Of a stretch of 54,737 bases of DNA, positions 17,869-26,611 are shown piece after piece; position 1 is the stretch's first letter, and each line of letters opens with the position of its first letter. Origin of the DNA: Desulfamplus sp. (GTDB lineage: Bacteria > Desulfobacterota > Desulfobacteria > Desulfobacterales > Desulfobacteraceae). The translations under genes and the position numbers were made by a program. The notes under the pieces are model-generated. The model saw nothing but the letters and a program-made list of their open reading frames with translations. It did not search any database and was not told the DNA's origin. The stretch is taken from NCBI GenBank assembly GCA_015232455.1, contig JADFZQ010000022.1, forward strand, positions 1 to 54,737. The letters run 5' to 3'.

Positions 17869-19707
17869 TTATGCTTTATAGCTTTTAATAAATTTTTCAT
17901 AATGTATCTTGCATGAATATGCAAAATCTTCAGGATAATGCCCATTAATCCATCTTAGCTGTGCCTCGCTAAACGCACCAGGAGAGTCTGGCATTTTAGG
18001 CATAAAAGAGTATAAAATTCGTTGATCTTTGTCATTAGAGTCAAATCTTTTTGAAAACTCAATTGATGTTACCATGCTTGCTCCCATGTTTTCGAGAATT
18101 TGTAATGCTGTAAGAATTGCCTTATCTAATGAAGCTCTCATATTAGTATCTGCTTCGAGAATATTTCCACACTCTTTAATAGCCATAAGTTGAAGCTCCC
18201 ACTGAGATGTTTGAGCTTTTGGAACAAACAACATTACATTCTCATCTTCATAAACAATAAGGCTTGAAGGTAAATTTGTTTTATTTTGGTGAATGTTATC
18301 TGTTTTTATATCTATCCTTTTATTTGACCTGATAGCCTTGATATAATTATCAAAAAATGGCTTTCCTATTGCCTTTTTGTAATCTTTAATAAAATCAGCA
18401 ATCATATCTCCACAAGCATAAGAGGCAAAACTGTGGCTATTTGTTCCACTTACATCTGCTGCTGAGATATGTTTTGGGATCATAGCATATTGTTGATGGA
18501 TTTGCTGATGTGATGCGTGAAGTCTGTAGCCAGACTGGGCATAGCCAAATCCAAAATTCCACCCCCACAAAGAGCCGTTAAAAGATAATTTTGGCTGATT
18601 ATTGTTTTCAAAGTTTTTTTGGCTATTTGTTTCAAGAATTTTATGTTCATCATTTTTTTCAAGAGATTTATGATCAATACCTTGAAGAGTGTTGATAATT
18701 TCTAATCTTAACTGTTCAAGTTTATCTGGTGGTGTTGTTCTACAATTTGAAGCAAATGATATTTTTAACGCTTCTGCTAAACGAAGATATGTGCGTTGAT
18801 AGTAAAGATGACGCATACCAGCCATATCAGCCGTTTTTAAAGAGTTTACGCTATATCGCACTGTGTCATCTGCTGTATTTGCTGCAAAATGTCCCCACGG
18901 AATGTAGCTGTTCCGCCTTAAATATTCAAATACATGGCTTTTACTATCATTATTAGCTTCAAGCCACTCTCCAGTTATTTCGCTTTTTCCTTGAATACCC
19001 GGTTTTAACACCATAACCCGCTTATAGCTGTCTGGTAGATAAGGGTTGTTTACAATAATTTCAAAGAGCGTATGATCATGTATATCTGGTATTACCTCTC
19101 CATTTATACCTTTTTTAAACATAAGACCAGAAGGAACTCCATTTTTATCAAAGATAATTGTGCAGCAAAGAGGAATGATAGCAAGCAGATCATCAGGGTC
19201 AGTTGAGCTTTGGGCAAGGGCAATCTTAATAGGGTAGGGCAGTGTAGTAAAAAAGTCTCTCATAAAAGAAGTATGGGTTACATTTTCTTGATACTCCTTC
19301 TTCTGTTCTTCCTTATCTTTCTTATTTTGCTGCTCATTAAGTTTTTCTTGAAATAAATTCTTTAACGTTTGGCTAAGTGAGCAATCAAAAGGCTTTGGAA
19401 TCTCTATCTTTTCAGGGTTGCCAACATTTTTATCTGCCCATGCTGAATTAATATAGGTTGTTCCTCTAAATGGAAAAGCATTTGGAATTTCATAGATAAC
19501 ATCTGCCTCTGGCTCTTCAACACGTTTATTAGGAAAATTTATCTCATTTTTAACCACCGTTCCATCTGGTAACTCTCCAAGAGACTCAACATAACTATTC
19601 TCTCTTAAAAGTTCGACATTAAAGGCTGGTTTGTGAATACCTAAAATAAATTGCCCGTCAGCAGAAACTGAACTTCTTAGAGTTTTATGGATAGATTGTT
19701 GTTGCAT
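17869..19707 (-). CDS. Hypothetical 612-aa protein, possibly HIT/GalT-like
   Basis: Large cytosolic protein (no signal peptide or membrane segment) with a good ribosome site (AGGGAGAT). I do not recognise a named family. Near residue 410 it reads GYRLHASHQQIHQQYAMIP, resembling the His-rich active-site strand of the HIT/galactose-1-phosphate uridylyltransferase superfamily (H-x-H-x-Q). About 85 residues later comes VMLFVPKAQTSQWELQLM, comparable to the second conserved strand of that fold. The assignment is inference from motif shape only. Two hydrophilic low-complexity stretches are present (about 118-145, Gln/Lys/Glu-rich; about 350-375, Asn/Lys-rich). It stands alone between minC and the Na/Pi transporter. 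Confidence 0.6.
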   Translation of the reverse strand: MQQQSIHKTLRSSVSADGQFILGIHKPAFNVELLRENSYVESLGELPDGTVVKNEINFPNKRVEEPEADVIYEIPNAFPFRGTTYINSAWADKNVGNPEKIEIPKPFDCSLSQTLKNLFQEKLNEQQNKKDKEEQKKEYQENVTHTSFMRDFFTTLPYPIKIALAQSSTDPDDLLAIIPLCCTIIFDKNGVPSGLMFKKGINGEVIPDIHDHTLFEIIVNNPYLPDSYKRVMVLKPGIQGKSEITGEWLEANNDSKSHVFEYLRRNSYIPWGHFAANTADDTVRYSVNSLKTADMAGMRHLYYQRTYLRLAEALKISFASNCRTTPPDKLEQLRLEIINTLQGIDHKSLEKNDEHKILETNSQKNFENNNQPKLSFNGSLWGWNFGFGYAQSGYRLHASHQQIHQQYAMIPKHISAADVSGTNSHSFASYACGDMIADFIKDYKKAIGKPFFDNYIKAIRSNKRIDIKTDNIHQNKTNLPSSLIVYEDENVMLFVPKAQTSQWELQLMAIKECGNILEADTNMRASLDKAILTALQILENMGASMVTSIEFSKRFDSNDKDQRILYSFMPKMPDSPGAFSEAQLRWINGHYPEDFAYSCKIHYEKFIKSYKA

Positions 19708-19785
19708 TCAAAATATCTCCCTGTCAGTGGATTTTATAGATTTGTATTACAGATTTGTTTGTTAATTGGTTAAGGTTTTGAATTG

Positions 19786-19818
19786 AGATTTGACAACTTT
19801 TAGAAAGTTGTCAAATCT
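19786..19818. repeat. Palindromic repeat (family AGATTTGACAACTTT), copy 1
   Basis: AGATTTGACAACTTT, loop TAG, then the exact reverse complement AAAGTTGTCAAATCT (15-bp arms). It lies 33 bases after the Na/Pi transporter stop on the minus strand. Further copies are at 40885, 47807 and 51311. Confidence 0.85.
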
Positions 19819-19851
19819 GAAAACAAGATATTTATTCAAACTCGTTTATGC

Positions 19852-21528
19852 CTACTTTATCCTATTAACACCAATTGCAATATTAAAGCAATAATCTCCC
19901 ATCTTCTCATAATTTGAGAGAAGAGAGATGTATAGTAATCCCGCATCAACAGAACAACTGCTCTGTCTTAGCCTCTCTATATGGTCATTACGCATACGCT
20001 CTCTCATTGAGTCAATAAGGTTTTCTTGAGCTTCAGCTTTTTTGAAAAAATCTTCTTGCTCTTGCTTATTCTTCATTGCTTTTACAACCAAATCAAAAAA
20101 TATATCTACCTCTTTTGCGATAGATTCAAGATCATTGAGGGCACCTTCACTTAGTTTAATACTATTATTATACATTCTTTCAATTGCTTTTGAGGCATTT
20201 TCCATTGAGTCGCCGATTCTCTCAAGGTTATTTGTAATACGCATCATTTCAGAGATTTCATTTGCTTCAAATTCATTTACACCACCTTGATAAACTGTTG
20301 TCAAATATTGTGTAATTACAAGCTGCATTTTATCAATATGCTCTTCTACAGCTTCTCTTTCTCCTAATTTATCATCGTCTCTAACTTTGATACATTGTGA
20401 AAGGTTGTGCAAACGGTCTTTTGTGAACTCAGCCATTTTAACGACTTCTCCTTGAACTTTAGCAAGGGCACCAATTGGAGAGTCGATAAATCTTGTATCA
20501 AATATTGGAAGTTTATACCGCTCTTTTTTGCCCTCTTTAGGTGAAAGCATGATGGCAGTTTTAGTAAGAATTGGGAGAAAAAAGAGAAAAAATGAGGCGT
20601 TAATTACATTAAAAAGAGTGTGTCCATTGGCAATATATCTGCCAACATTGAGATATTGCCCATTAGTTGCCATAGCTACATCTCCAGCTCCCATTTTAAT
20701 GGTGGCGAATTTCACAATGGTTATAAATAGCGGAAAAATTGTGATCATCATGCAGACACCAATCACATTAAAAAGAGTATGGGCACGTGCCGTTCTATGG
20801 GCACTTAGACTTGCAGAGCCAATTGTTGCAAGCTCTGCTGTTATTGTAGTTCCAATATTTTCACCAAGCACAAGAGCCATAGATGTCTCAAAACTTATTA
20901 AACCTTGTGTAGCAAGTGCCATAGTTACGCCAACTGTTGCAGAAGATGATTGAACTATCATAGTAACTGCTGTTCCAACGAAAACGCACATCAAGACTCC
21001 AAAACGGGTGTCTGTATTAAATTTTGTAAAGAAACTTACAAATTCAGGATTAGAACGGATTGGGGCAAGACCATCGCTCATTACTGTCATTCCGTAAAAG
21101 AGTAAACCAAATCCTAAAATAATCTCGCCAATGTAGCGATAATTTCGCTGCTTTGAAAAGAATTTAAGAGGTACTCCAATTGCAATAGCTGGTAAAGCAG
21201 CACTTGAGAGTTTAAATGCTATTAGCTGTGCTGTCATAGTTGTCCCAACATTTGCTCCAAGAATAACACCAATTGCTTGCTCAAATGTCATCATACCAGC
21301 ACCTACAAAACCAATTAACATAACTGTAGTAGCAGAAGATGATTGTATAACAGCAGTAACACCAGCACCAGTTAGACATCCAATTACACGATTTGATGAA
21401 ATAGCTCCCAAAATTCTTTTTATTCTGTTTCCAGCAGTCATCTCAAGACCTTCTGTCATCATTTTCATGCCAAGTATAAAAAGCCCCAAACCTCCTACGG
21501 TCTGGATAAGAATTTCAACCAAATTCAA
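19852..21528 (-). CDS. Na/Pi-cotransporter family protein with PhoU domain
   Basis: 558 aa. Two inverted PNaS repeats each carry the QSSSAT signature (IQSSSATTVMLIGFVG about 61-76; VQSSSATVGVTMAL about 197-210), with GANVGTT and GENIGTT partner motifs that line the Na+/phosphate path. Eight to nine membrane segments cover residues 1-335. The C-terminal 200 residues are a soluble helical PhoU-like domain (EISEMMRITNNLERIGDSMENASKAIERM). Closest to the NptA/YjbB group, inner-membrane sodium-phosphate transport. Start is TTG 21528, with AAGGGGG nine bases upstream. No pho genes adjoin it. Confidence 0.9.
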   Translation of the reverse strand: MNLVEILIQTVGGLGLFILGMKMMTEGLEMTAGNRIKRILGAISSNRVIGCLTGAGVTAVIQSSSATTVMLIGFVGAGMMTFEQAIGVILGANVGTTMTAQLIAFKLSSAALPAIAIGVPLKFFSKQRNYRYIGEIILGFGLLFYGMTVMSDGLAPIRSNPEFVSFFTKFNTDTRFGVLMCVFVGTAVTMIVQSSSATVGVTMALATQGLISFETSMALVLGENIGTTITAELATIGSASLSAHRTARAHTLFNVIGVCMMITIFPLFITIVKFATIKMGAGDVAMATNGQYLNVGRYIANGHTLFNVINASFFLFFLPILTKTAIMLSPKEGKKERYKLPIFDTRFIDSPIGALAKVQGEVVKMAEFTKDRLHNLSQCIKVRDDDKLGEREAVEEHIDKMQLVITQYLTTVYQGGVNEFEANEISEMMRITNNLERIGDSMENASKAIERMYNNSIKLSEGALNDLESIAKEVDIFFDLVVKAMKNKQEQEDFFKKAEAQENLIDSMRERMRNDHIERLRQSSCSVDAGLLYISLLSNYEKMGDYCFNIAIGVNRIK

Positions 21529-21594
21529 TGTTAAGCCCCCTTGAAAAAGAGAGAGAAAATCCTCTCTTATATGAAAAAAATATTAATAGTAATA

Positions 21595-21624
21595 GGTAGG
21601 GAACAACGATCGTTGTTCCCTACC
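21595..21624. repeat. Perfect 30-nt palindrome GGTAGGGAACAACGA...
   Basis: GGTAGGGAACAACGA is followed at once by its reverse complement TCGTTGTTCCCTACC. It sits in the 185-base gap between the radical SAM gene end and the Na/Pi transporter start. It resembles the other GTAGGG/GTAGAG intergenic palindromes in style but differs in sequence. Confidence 0.8.
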
Positions 21625-21713
21625 AGAACAAGCCCCTAAAACAATAAACAAATAGCCTAACAAAAAACTAACAAAAAACTAACGTAATTCTAACAAAACG
21701 CGGGGACTATATT

Positions 21714-23387
21714 TTACTTTGTCATTTTTTTCAATTCAGAAATCTTTTTTATCTCATGCTCATTATTAATGCAGGGAAATAGGGCGTTATTAGTAAAAAA
21801 AGGCTCATTTTCTAAATCAAATCGTGAATGATTCACAGCCTCTTTCCACATCTTGGTATGGGGTATCGGGGTATAATAGGCAAGAACTGGAATTATTCCA
21901 GTTTGTTTAACAATAGTAATGGAGTGTTCAACATCATCAAGGTTCTGATTAGGAAGACCACATAAAAGATAAGCTCCAATCTGATCTTTTTGAAAGCCTG
22001 CCTGTTTCAGCATTGATACTGCATTGTAAAACTCATCTTTTTTGACTTTAATATCTTCTTTTCGTGAATTTGAAAAATCGGTTGTCTCAAGACCAAGACG
22101 GACGGTTTTAAAGCCTGTTTTAAACATCAAATCAGCAATATCTTTGTTAATCTGCCTAATGTGCAAGGCGTTTGGAGTGTGAAAGGATAGGGGAAGAAAA
22201 GATTGACCAGACAATGAAGATAGATAAGAGAGTGAAGATTTGCTGGAATATGAAAAGATATTTGATGAAGAGCATTTTGATTGAGAATATATAAGAACTC
22301 TTTCTAACAAAGGCAGGATATATTTTTCAGGATTTATGAGCAGAGCATCGTCATAAAAAGCAAAATTATGGACACCATAATTTTCATGCCAATGGCAAAT
22401 CTCTTCAAAAACAGATTCTGGTGATCTCCGCCTCATTGTTGGTTCAATAAAAGATGATGCACAGTAGGTGCATGAAAATGGACAGCCTCTGGAGGTTAAA
22501 ATCGGGGCGTAAGTTAAATTTGATATAAGATCAAGGGCGGGGTAGGGCAGCAGATCAAGATTATTTAGCCCCTCCACGTCCCTCCCCAAGGGGAAGGAGT
22601 AATTATACCCCTCTCCATTGGGGAGTGGCTGGGTGGGGCTGAAATAAACGGCTGATTTAGAATGAAACTTGAGTGAAAAACCTGTATATCTCTTAATAAT
22701 ATCATAAATCTGCTCTTCACCAGCCCCTGTTATAACCTCATCTGCCATAGAGTTTTTACGGGCATGTTCAGTGCAAAGAGTTGCGTAAATCCCACCAAGA
22801 ACCACTGGAACATCAGGAAATACCTCCTTTATAATCGAAATTGTCTCTTTAACACCTGATGCCCAATAGGTCATAATAGATGTTACAAGGATAAGGTCGG
22901 GTTTTCCACGATTATTTGAGGCGGTTTGATTTCTTGAGATTGTTTGATTAGCTAACGATGGTGTTATTTCAAGGTTTTGCAAATCTTGCCTAAACCATTC
23001 AGGTTCAATGCCATAACGTGAGAATGATTTACCTGCAAACATGATTTTGTCTGAAGATAACATTTTGCTTGAGGATAAACTTTTACTTGAGGAGAACTCT
23101 TTTTCTGAAATTTGCACCCCTTCTGGCAATGGTATTGCCTTTTTCCTAAAAGGACCTCTCCCATCTTTTAATATTTTAATTCCATTTACTTTATTGATCT
23201 GATTATTCTCTTCAATTGCTTTTGGGTGAAACCTGTTAAGGCAGTCTAAAAATGAGACTTTTGCCCCACCTTCTCTTATCATTGAGGCAAGCTGCAACAA
23301 TCCTAAAGGTTTTGCCCAAAAATCAAAAGCTGCAAAATCGTGTATCCAAGGGTTTACGCAAAGTATGTGAGGGAAATTATCAATCAA
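21714..23387 (-). CDS. B12-binding-domain radical SAM protein
   Basis: 557 aa. An N-terminal cobalamin-binding-like domain (about 1-255; ILVTSIMTYWASGVKE, VPVVLGGIYATLCTEHA, VITGAGEEQI) precedes a radical SAM core with the cluster motif CPFSCTYCAS (about 309-318), FAFYDDALL, VRLGLETTDFS and GAYLLCGLPNQ. The substrate is unknown. Three regions look foreign to the fold: a Ser/Lys-rich stretch (about 95-125), an in-frame repeat-derived segment SPTQPLPNGEGYNYSFPLGR (about 250-269) and a Ser-rich stretch inside the core (about 375-402). Start TTG 23387 overlaps the end of ahbB by 8 bases, so the two are translationally coupled. Confidence 0.85.
   Translation of the reverse strand: MIDNFPHILCVNPWIHDFAAFDFWAKPLGLLQLASMIREGGAKVSFLDCLNRFHPKAIEENNQINKVNGIKILKDGRGPFRKKAIPLPEGVQISEKEFSSSKSLSSSKMLSSDKIMFAGKSFSRYGIEPEWFRQDLQNLEITPSLANQTISRNQTASNNRGKPDLILVTSIMTYWASGVKETISIIKEVFPDVPVVLGGIYATLCTEHARKNSMADEVITGAGEEQIYDIIKRYTGFSLKFHSKSAVYFSPTQPLPNGEGYNYSFPLGRDVEGLNNLDLLPYPALDLISNLTYAPILTSRGCPFSCTYCASSFIEPTMRRRSPESVFEEICHWHENYGVHNFAFYDDALLINPEKYILPLLERVLIYSQSKCSSSNIFSYSSKSSLSYLSSLSGQSFLPLSFHTPNALHIRQINKDIADLMFKTGFKTVRLGLETTDFSNSRKEDIKVKKDEFYNAVSMLKQAGFQKDQIGAYLLCGLPNQNLDDVEHSITIVKQTGIIPVLAYYTPIPHTKMWKEAVNHSRFDLENEPFFTNNALFPCINNEHEIKKISELKKMTK
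22568..22640 (-). repeat. Intergenic-type repeat inserted in frame in the radical SAM gene
   Basis: The DNA contains CCCCTCC...CTCCCCAAGGGGAAGG...CCATTGGGGAGTGGCTGGGTGGGGCT. The same layout occurs outside any gene at 24854-24927 (ends CTTGGAGAGGGCTGGAGTGGGGCT). Within the gene it adds about 24 residues without breaking the frame. Confidence 0.7.
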
Positions 23388-23853
23388 AATAACTCATTGA
23401 AGTTTTTTTAAGCTCTTTTGTGCTAAATAAAAGCAAATATTCTTTTACACCTGTTGCCTCTGATATTCTTGCAGCAATAGAGTAGCAGGTCTCTTCATCT
23501 GGACCATGAATCATAGTGTATAGATTATATTGCCATGTTGGAGCTGGATTTCTTCGGTAGCAATGAGTTACTTCGCCAAAAGATGCCATAATTTTTCCCA
23601 CCTCTTGAACTTTCTCTTCATCAACGTTCCACGCAACCATAGCATTAGCTTTAAATCCTGAATTTTGATGCTTAAGAGTTGCTCCAAAACGTCTAATAAT
23701 GCCGCGTTGGCTTAAGCTCTCAACTATCTCAAGGTATTGCTCTTCAGAGATTCCAATATTTTCTGCAAGTTCAAGAAAAGGGCGATGAGTTATTGGAATA
23801 TTGCCTTGAAGTGAGGAGATTACTTTTTTTTCGATTGTTGTTAGCATTTTCAT
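23380..23853 (-). CDS. ahbB: Siroheme decarboxylase subunit AhbB (Lrp/AsnC-like)
   Basis: 157 aa. An N-terminal winged-helix AsnC-like part (TTIEKKVISSLQGNIPITHRPF, LSQRGIIRRFGATLKHQNSGF) is followed by a ferredoxin-like RAM fold with HCYRRNPAPTWQYNLYTMIHG (about 98-118). These motifs are characteristic of AhbA/AhbB/NirD-type siroheme decarboxylases rather than DNA-binding Lrp regulators. AhbAB removes two carboxyls from siroheme to give 12,18-didecarboxysiroheme in the alternative heme pathway of sulfate reducers and archaea. The RRFGA and HCYRR elements favour AhbB over AhbA. No AhbA partner or AhbC/AhbD lies nearby; the coupled downstream gene is a B12-type radical SAM protein. A transcription regulator of the same fold is the alternative, judged less likely. 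Confidence 0.82.
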   Translation of the reverse strand: MKMLTTIEKKVISSLQGNIPITHRPFLELAENIGISEEQYLEIVESLSQRGIIRRFGATLKHQNSGFKANAMVAWNVDEEKVQEVGKIMASFGEVTHCYRRNPAPTWQYNLYTMIHGPDEETCYSIAARISEATGVKEYLLLFSTKELKKTSMSYFD

Positions 23854-23860
23854 CTCTTTT

Positions 23861-24811
23861 TTATAAAATAGGCTTTAGATAGGTTTTTGTGAAATATTCA
23901 ACCCCTTTATTGTTAAAGTGCATGTGGTCATAAAAAAGTTGCCTATCTTGCATTTCGTCAATTAAGTTGAAATATAAAAACGTATTGTTAGTATTTATAT
24001 CACTGTTTTTATAACTTTCGATCTCTTTATTTATTATATCTTTAAGTTTTTCATCAACTTCTTTGGCTCCTGGAAAATCTCTCATCAAAATAGGAAGCAT
24101 GATATATATGATCTTGCTATTATGCTCTTTAGCCAATCTATTAATATCACTTATAAATTTGCTGTAGTGTTCAAATTTATCATACTCATATAGTCCAAGA
24201 TAGTGTTCTCTTGCCTCTTCAAGTTTAACAGGATCAATTGCTTTAAGGGTTAGCTTGTCAAGGTTTGGAGCTGCATATTTACTAATACTTTTCCAATCAT
24301 CAACTGCTATCATCTGCAAATATGAGATGATCCGCTGCGAGGGAAAGCGGTTTAAAATCAGATCAAAAAGAATAGAAATCTCAAAAGGTTCATCTTTTAA
24401 AAAAAATGTGTTGTTCTCATTATTTATGGGACAGAAAAAAATCCAAGGATCAACAAAATAGATAATTTTATCAGCCATATTTCCCCTGCGGTAAAAATGG
24501 GCAAGATGAATCTTTGCTGGCATAAGACCACCGCCACCACCTTTAGAGAGATTTACAACTTTTTTGCCAAGAACACTCTCCATTGTTAAATGGTTTGAAT
24601 CACGAGAAAATACTCTACCCCTTGAAGTGCCAAGAATTGCCAAATCATAATGTTCATTTTCACCTGTTACAAGAAGATTTGATTCTGTTTCCCAATTTTT
24701 GAACTTTATATCTCTGTTTCTACCCGAAAAAAAGAGTAGCAAAGCAGCCATAATGGCAATATTTAGCAGAGAGAATATCACAAATTTTAATATAAATTTT
24801 TTAGATTGCAT
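23861..24811 (-). CDS. SGNH-hydrolase-like membrane-anchored protein (AlgX/DltD-like)
   Basis: 316 aa. One N-terminal membrane anchor (about 8-28) with the rest outside the cytoplasm. LAILGTSRGR (about 57-66) is in the position of the SGNH block-I nucleophile loop (Ser in GTSR), and DHMHFNNKG (about 295-303) supplies the Asp-x-x-His pair of block V. Similar proteins accompany MBOAT acyltransferases in alginate, cellulose or teichoic-acid O-acylation. Here the MBOAT gene lies 142 bases upstream on the same strand, so the two probably acylate a cell-surface polysaccharide together. The polymer is unknown. Ends 7 bases before ahbB. Confidence 0.72.
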   Translation of the reverse strand: MQSKKFILKFVIFSLLNIAIMAALLLFFSGRNRDIKFKNWETESNLLVTGENEHYDLAILGTSRGRVFSRDSNHLTMESVLGKKVVNLSKGGGGGLMPAKIHLAHFYRRGNMADKIIYFVDPWIFFCPINNENNTFFLKDEPFEISILFDLILNRFPSQRIISYLQMIAVDDWKSISKYAAPNLDKLTLKAIDPVKLEEAREHYLGLYEYDKFEHYSKFISDINRLAKEHNSKIIYIMLPILMRDFPGAKEVDEKLKDIINKEIESYKNSDINTNNTFLYFNLIDEMQDRQLFYDHMHFNNKGVEYFTKTYLKPIL

Positions 24812-24853
24812 TATTGATTAGCTTTATTTTTTTATAGATATTTAATTACTTCG

Positions 24854-24927
24854 CCTCACTCCTACTATCCTTTGAAGAAGGGGGATAATATAACTCTCTC
24901 TACTTGGAGAGGGCTGGAGTGGGGCTA
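24854..24927. repeat. Intergenic repeat between MBOAT and SGNH genes
   Basis: CTACTATCCTTTG...GGGGGATAATATAACTCTC...CTTGGAGAGGGCTGGAGTGGGGCT. It shares architecture and ends with the segment inside the radical SAM gene at 22568-22640. Confidence 0.6.
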
Positions 24928-24953
24928 TCAGGCATAGATTTCATACAATTTTT

Positions 24954-26453
24954 TTAAAATTGAAAATAGATAAACTCTTGTTTTACACCAAAAACTGTTG
25001 AAATGATGATTGCCCATAATCCTAAAGTGTAGATAGACCAACGTGCTGCAAATGGCAGACTTCCAACATAGTTCTCAATTTTGATTGTCTGCTCTTTTAA
25101 CTCAACAACAATAAGAAAGAGTATAAGAGCTAAACTAAGAATAAATGAAGATGGTTCAACTACAAAAATATTATCAATAAAAGATGCTGAATTTTTAAAA
25201 TCAAATATAAACATCTTACCTGTTATTGAAAATGCGTCAGAAACAGTGTTTGCTCTAAAGAAAATCCACGCATAATTAACCAAAAACAATGTTATTGCAA
25301 TACGGGTATATTTATAAATTTTTGAATCTGAGTTTTCTAAAGTTGTTATATTGGCTCTGTTGCTTTCTTGCTTCTTCATTTTTTCTGAAATTTTGATTAG
25401 AAATTCTTCAACAATATTCTCAATAATCAAATAGATACCATGCAAACCGCCCCATATTACAAATGTCCAATTAGCACCATGCCAAAGTCCACTTACTAAA
25501 AATGTGATAAATAGATTATAGTAAAATCGCCATTTTACAACTCTCTTGCCTCCAAGAGGAATATAAACATAATCCCTAAACCACGTTGAGAGTGATATGT
25601 GCCACCTTTGCCAGAACTCACGCAAAGAGGCTGCAAAATATGGGTGTTTGAAGTTTTCAGTTAATTCATATCCCATAACTTTGGCTGTTCCAATAGCCAT
25701 ATCAGAGTATCCAGAAAAATCACAATATATCTGAATTGTAAAGAATATTGAGGCAATAATCAGAGGAAATCCTGTGTAATCACCACAATGATCAAATACC
25801 TGATTAACATAAACTGCAAGTTGGTCAGCAATCACAACCTTTTTTATCATGCCCCACAAAACCAACCTAAGAGCGTCAGTTGTATTTGAGTAGTCAAATG
25901 AGACTGTTTTTCTAAACTGAGGTATAAGTTTTCCAGCTCTCTCAATTGGTCCAGCAACAATTCGGGGCCAAAAGGCTACATAAAGGGCAAATATACCAAG
26001 ATGCTTTTCTGGCTCTATTTTGCCTTGATAGATGTCAATTGTGTAGCTAACTGTCTGGAAGGTGTAGAAAGATATTCCAACTGGCAACATAATGTGCAGT
26101 AATGGAGCTTCATATCCAGTAAATAGATTGAATTTAGCTGATATTTGGAAAAGAGATGTGGTAAAGAAATTGAAATATTTAAAGAAGAGTAATGCACCAA
26201 GGTTGGCTACCATGCTTGCGATTAGGAAATGTTTTTTTCTCTTATTGCTTAACGCACCTTCTATTTTCAGCCCCGCATACCAAGTAATCAGTGTTGAAGT
26301 GATAATAAGTAGAATATACCCCACATTCCAGCACATATAGAAATAGTAGCTTGCGGCTAACATCAATATCCATCTGAATCTGTGTGGCAAAGAGAAATGA
26401 AGCCCTGTTAAAATGATAAAAAACAGGGCAAAAGATAGTGAATTAAATAACAT
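24954..26453 (-). CDS. MBOAT-family O-acyltransferase (AlgI/DltB-like)
   Basis: 499 aa with about ten or more membrane segments. Family landmarks: PVGISFYTFQTVSYTIDIY (about 121-139), FWPRIVAGPIERAGKLIPQF (about 158-177), YCDFSGYSDMAIGTAKVMGY (about 238-257), the cytoplasmic signature HPYFAASLREFWQRWHISLS and the catalytic-His loop FLVSGLWHGANWTFVIWGG (about 312-330). The family moves acyl groups across the inner membrane onto polysaccharides. The downstream partner is the SGNH-like gene at 23861. The stop is followed by an intergenic repeat. Confidence 0.93.
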   Translation of the reverse strand: MLFNSLSFALFFIILTGLHFSLPHRFRWILMLAASYYFYMCWNVGYILLIITSTLITWYAGLKIEGALSNKRKKHFLIASMVANLGALLFFKYFNFFTTSLFQISAKFNLFTGYEAPLLHIMLPVGISFYTFQTVSYTIDIYQGKIEPEKHLGIFALYVAFWPRIVAGPIERAGKLIPQFRKTVSFDYSNTTDALRLVLWGMIKKVVIADQLAVYVNQVFDHCGDYTGFPLIIASIFFTIQIYCDFSGYSDMAIGTAKVMGYELTENFKHPYFAASLREFWQRWHISLSTWFRDYVYIPLGGKRVVKWRFYYNLFITFLVSGLWHGANWTFVIWGGLHGIYLIIENIVEEFLIKISEKMKKQESNRANITTLENSDSKIYKYTRIAITLFLVNYAWIFFRANTVSDAFSITGKMFIFDFKNSASFIDNIFVVEPSSFILSLALILFLIVVELKEQTIKIENYVGSLPFAARWSIYTLGLWAIIISTVFGVKQEFIYFQF

Positions 26454-26478
26454 TAAAATCTCACATTTGGGATATAAT

Positions 26479-26530
26479 AGTCAGCTTTGGCTGACTTCTG
26501 TTAAGTTTAACCCTGAAATTTATTTCAGGG
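26479..26530. repeat. Two adjacent small palindromes upstream of the MBOAT gene
   Basis: AGTCAGC TTTG GCTGACT (26479-26496) and CCCTGAAA TTTA TTTCAGGG (26511-26530) are both perfect hairpins. They lie between the MBOAT start and the truncated attC of the cassette array. Either could end transcription coming from the array. Confidence 0.6.
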
Positions 26531-26583
26531 CGTAAAATTCAAATTGCTGGTAAATCCTATTGAGAGCCTGTTTAAATATTTAT

Positions 26584-26603
26584 GCTCGAACGACTTGTTG
26601 GCT
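26584..26603 (-). other. Truncated attC site of the racemase cassette
   Basis: Minus strand: R'' AGCCAAC followed by AAGTCGTTCGAGC, a typical R''-L'' half, starting 8 bases after the racemase stop. No matching L'/R' half follows; the sequence passes into unrelated AT-rich DNA and palindromes. The array therefore seems cut off here. Confidence 0.6.
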
Positions 26604-26611
26604 TAAGTATA

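Noticed and set aside
20528-20953. 141-codon plus-strand frame opposite the Na/Pi transporter
   Set aside because: An antisense shadow of a well-conserved membrane protein; its hydrophobic pattern is the complement of the transporter helices.
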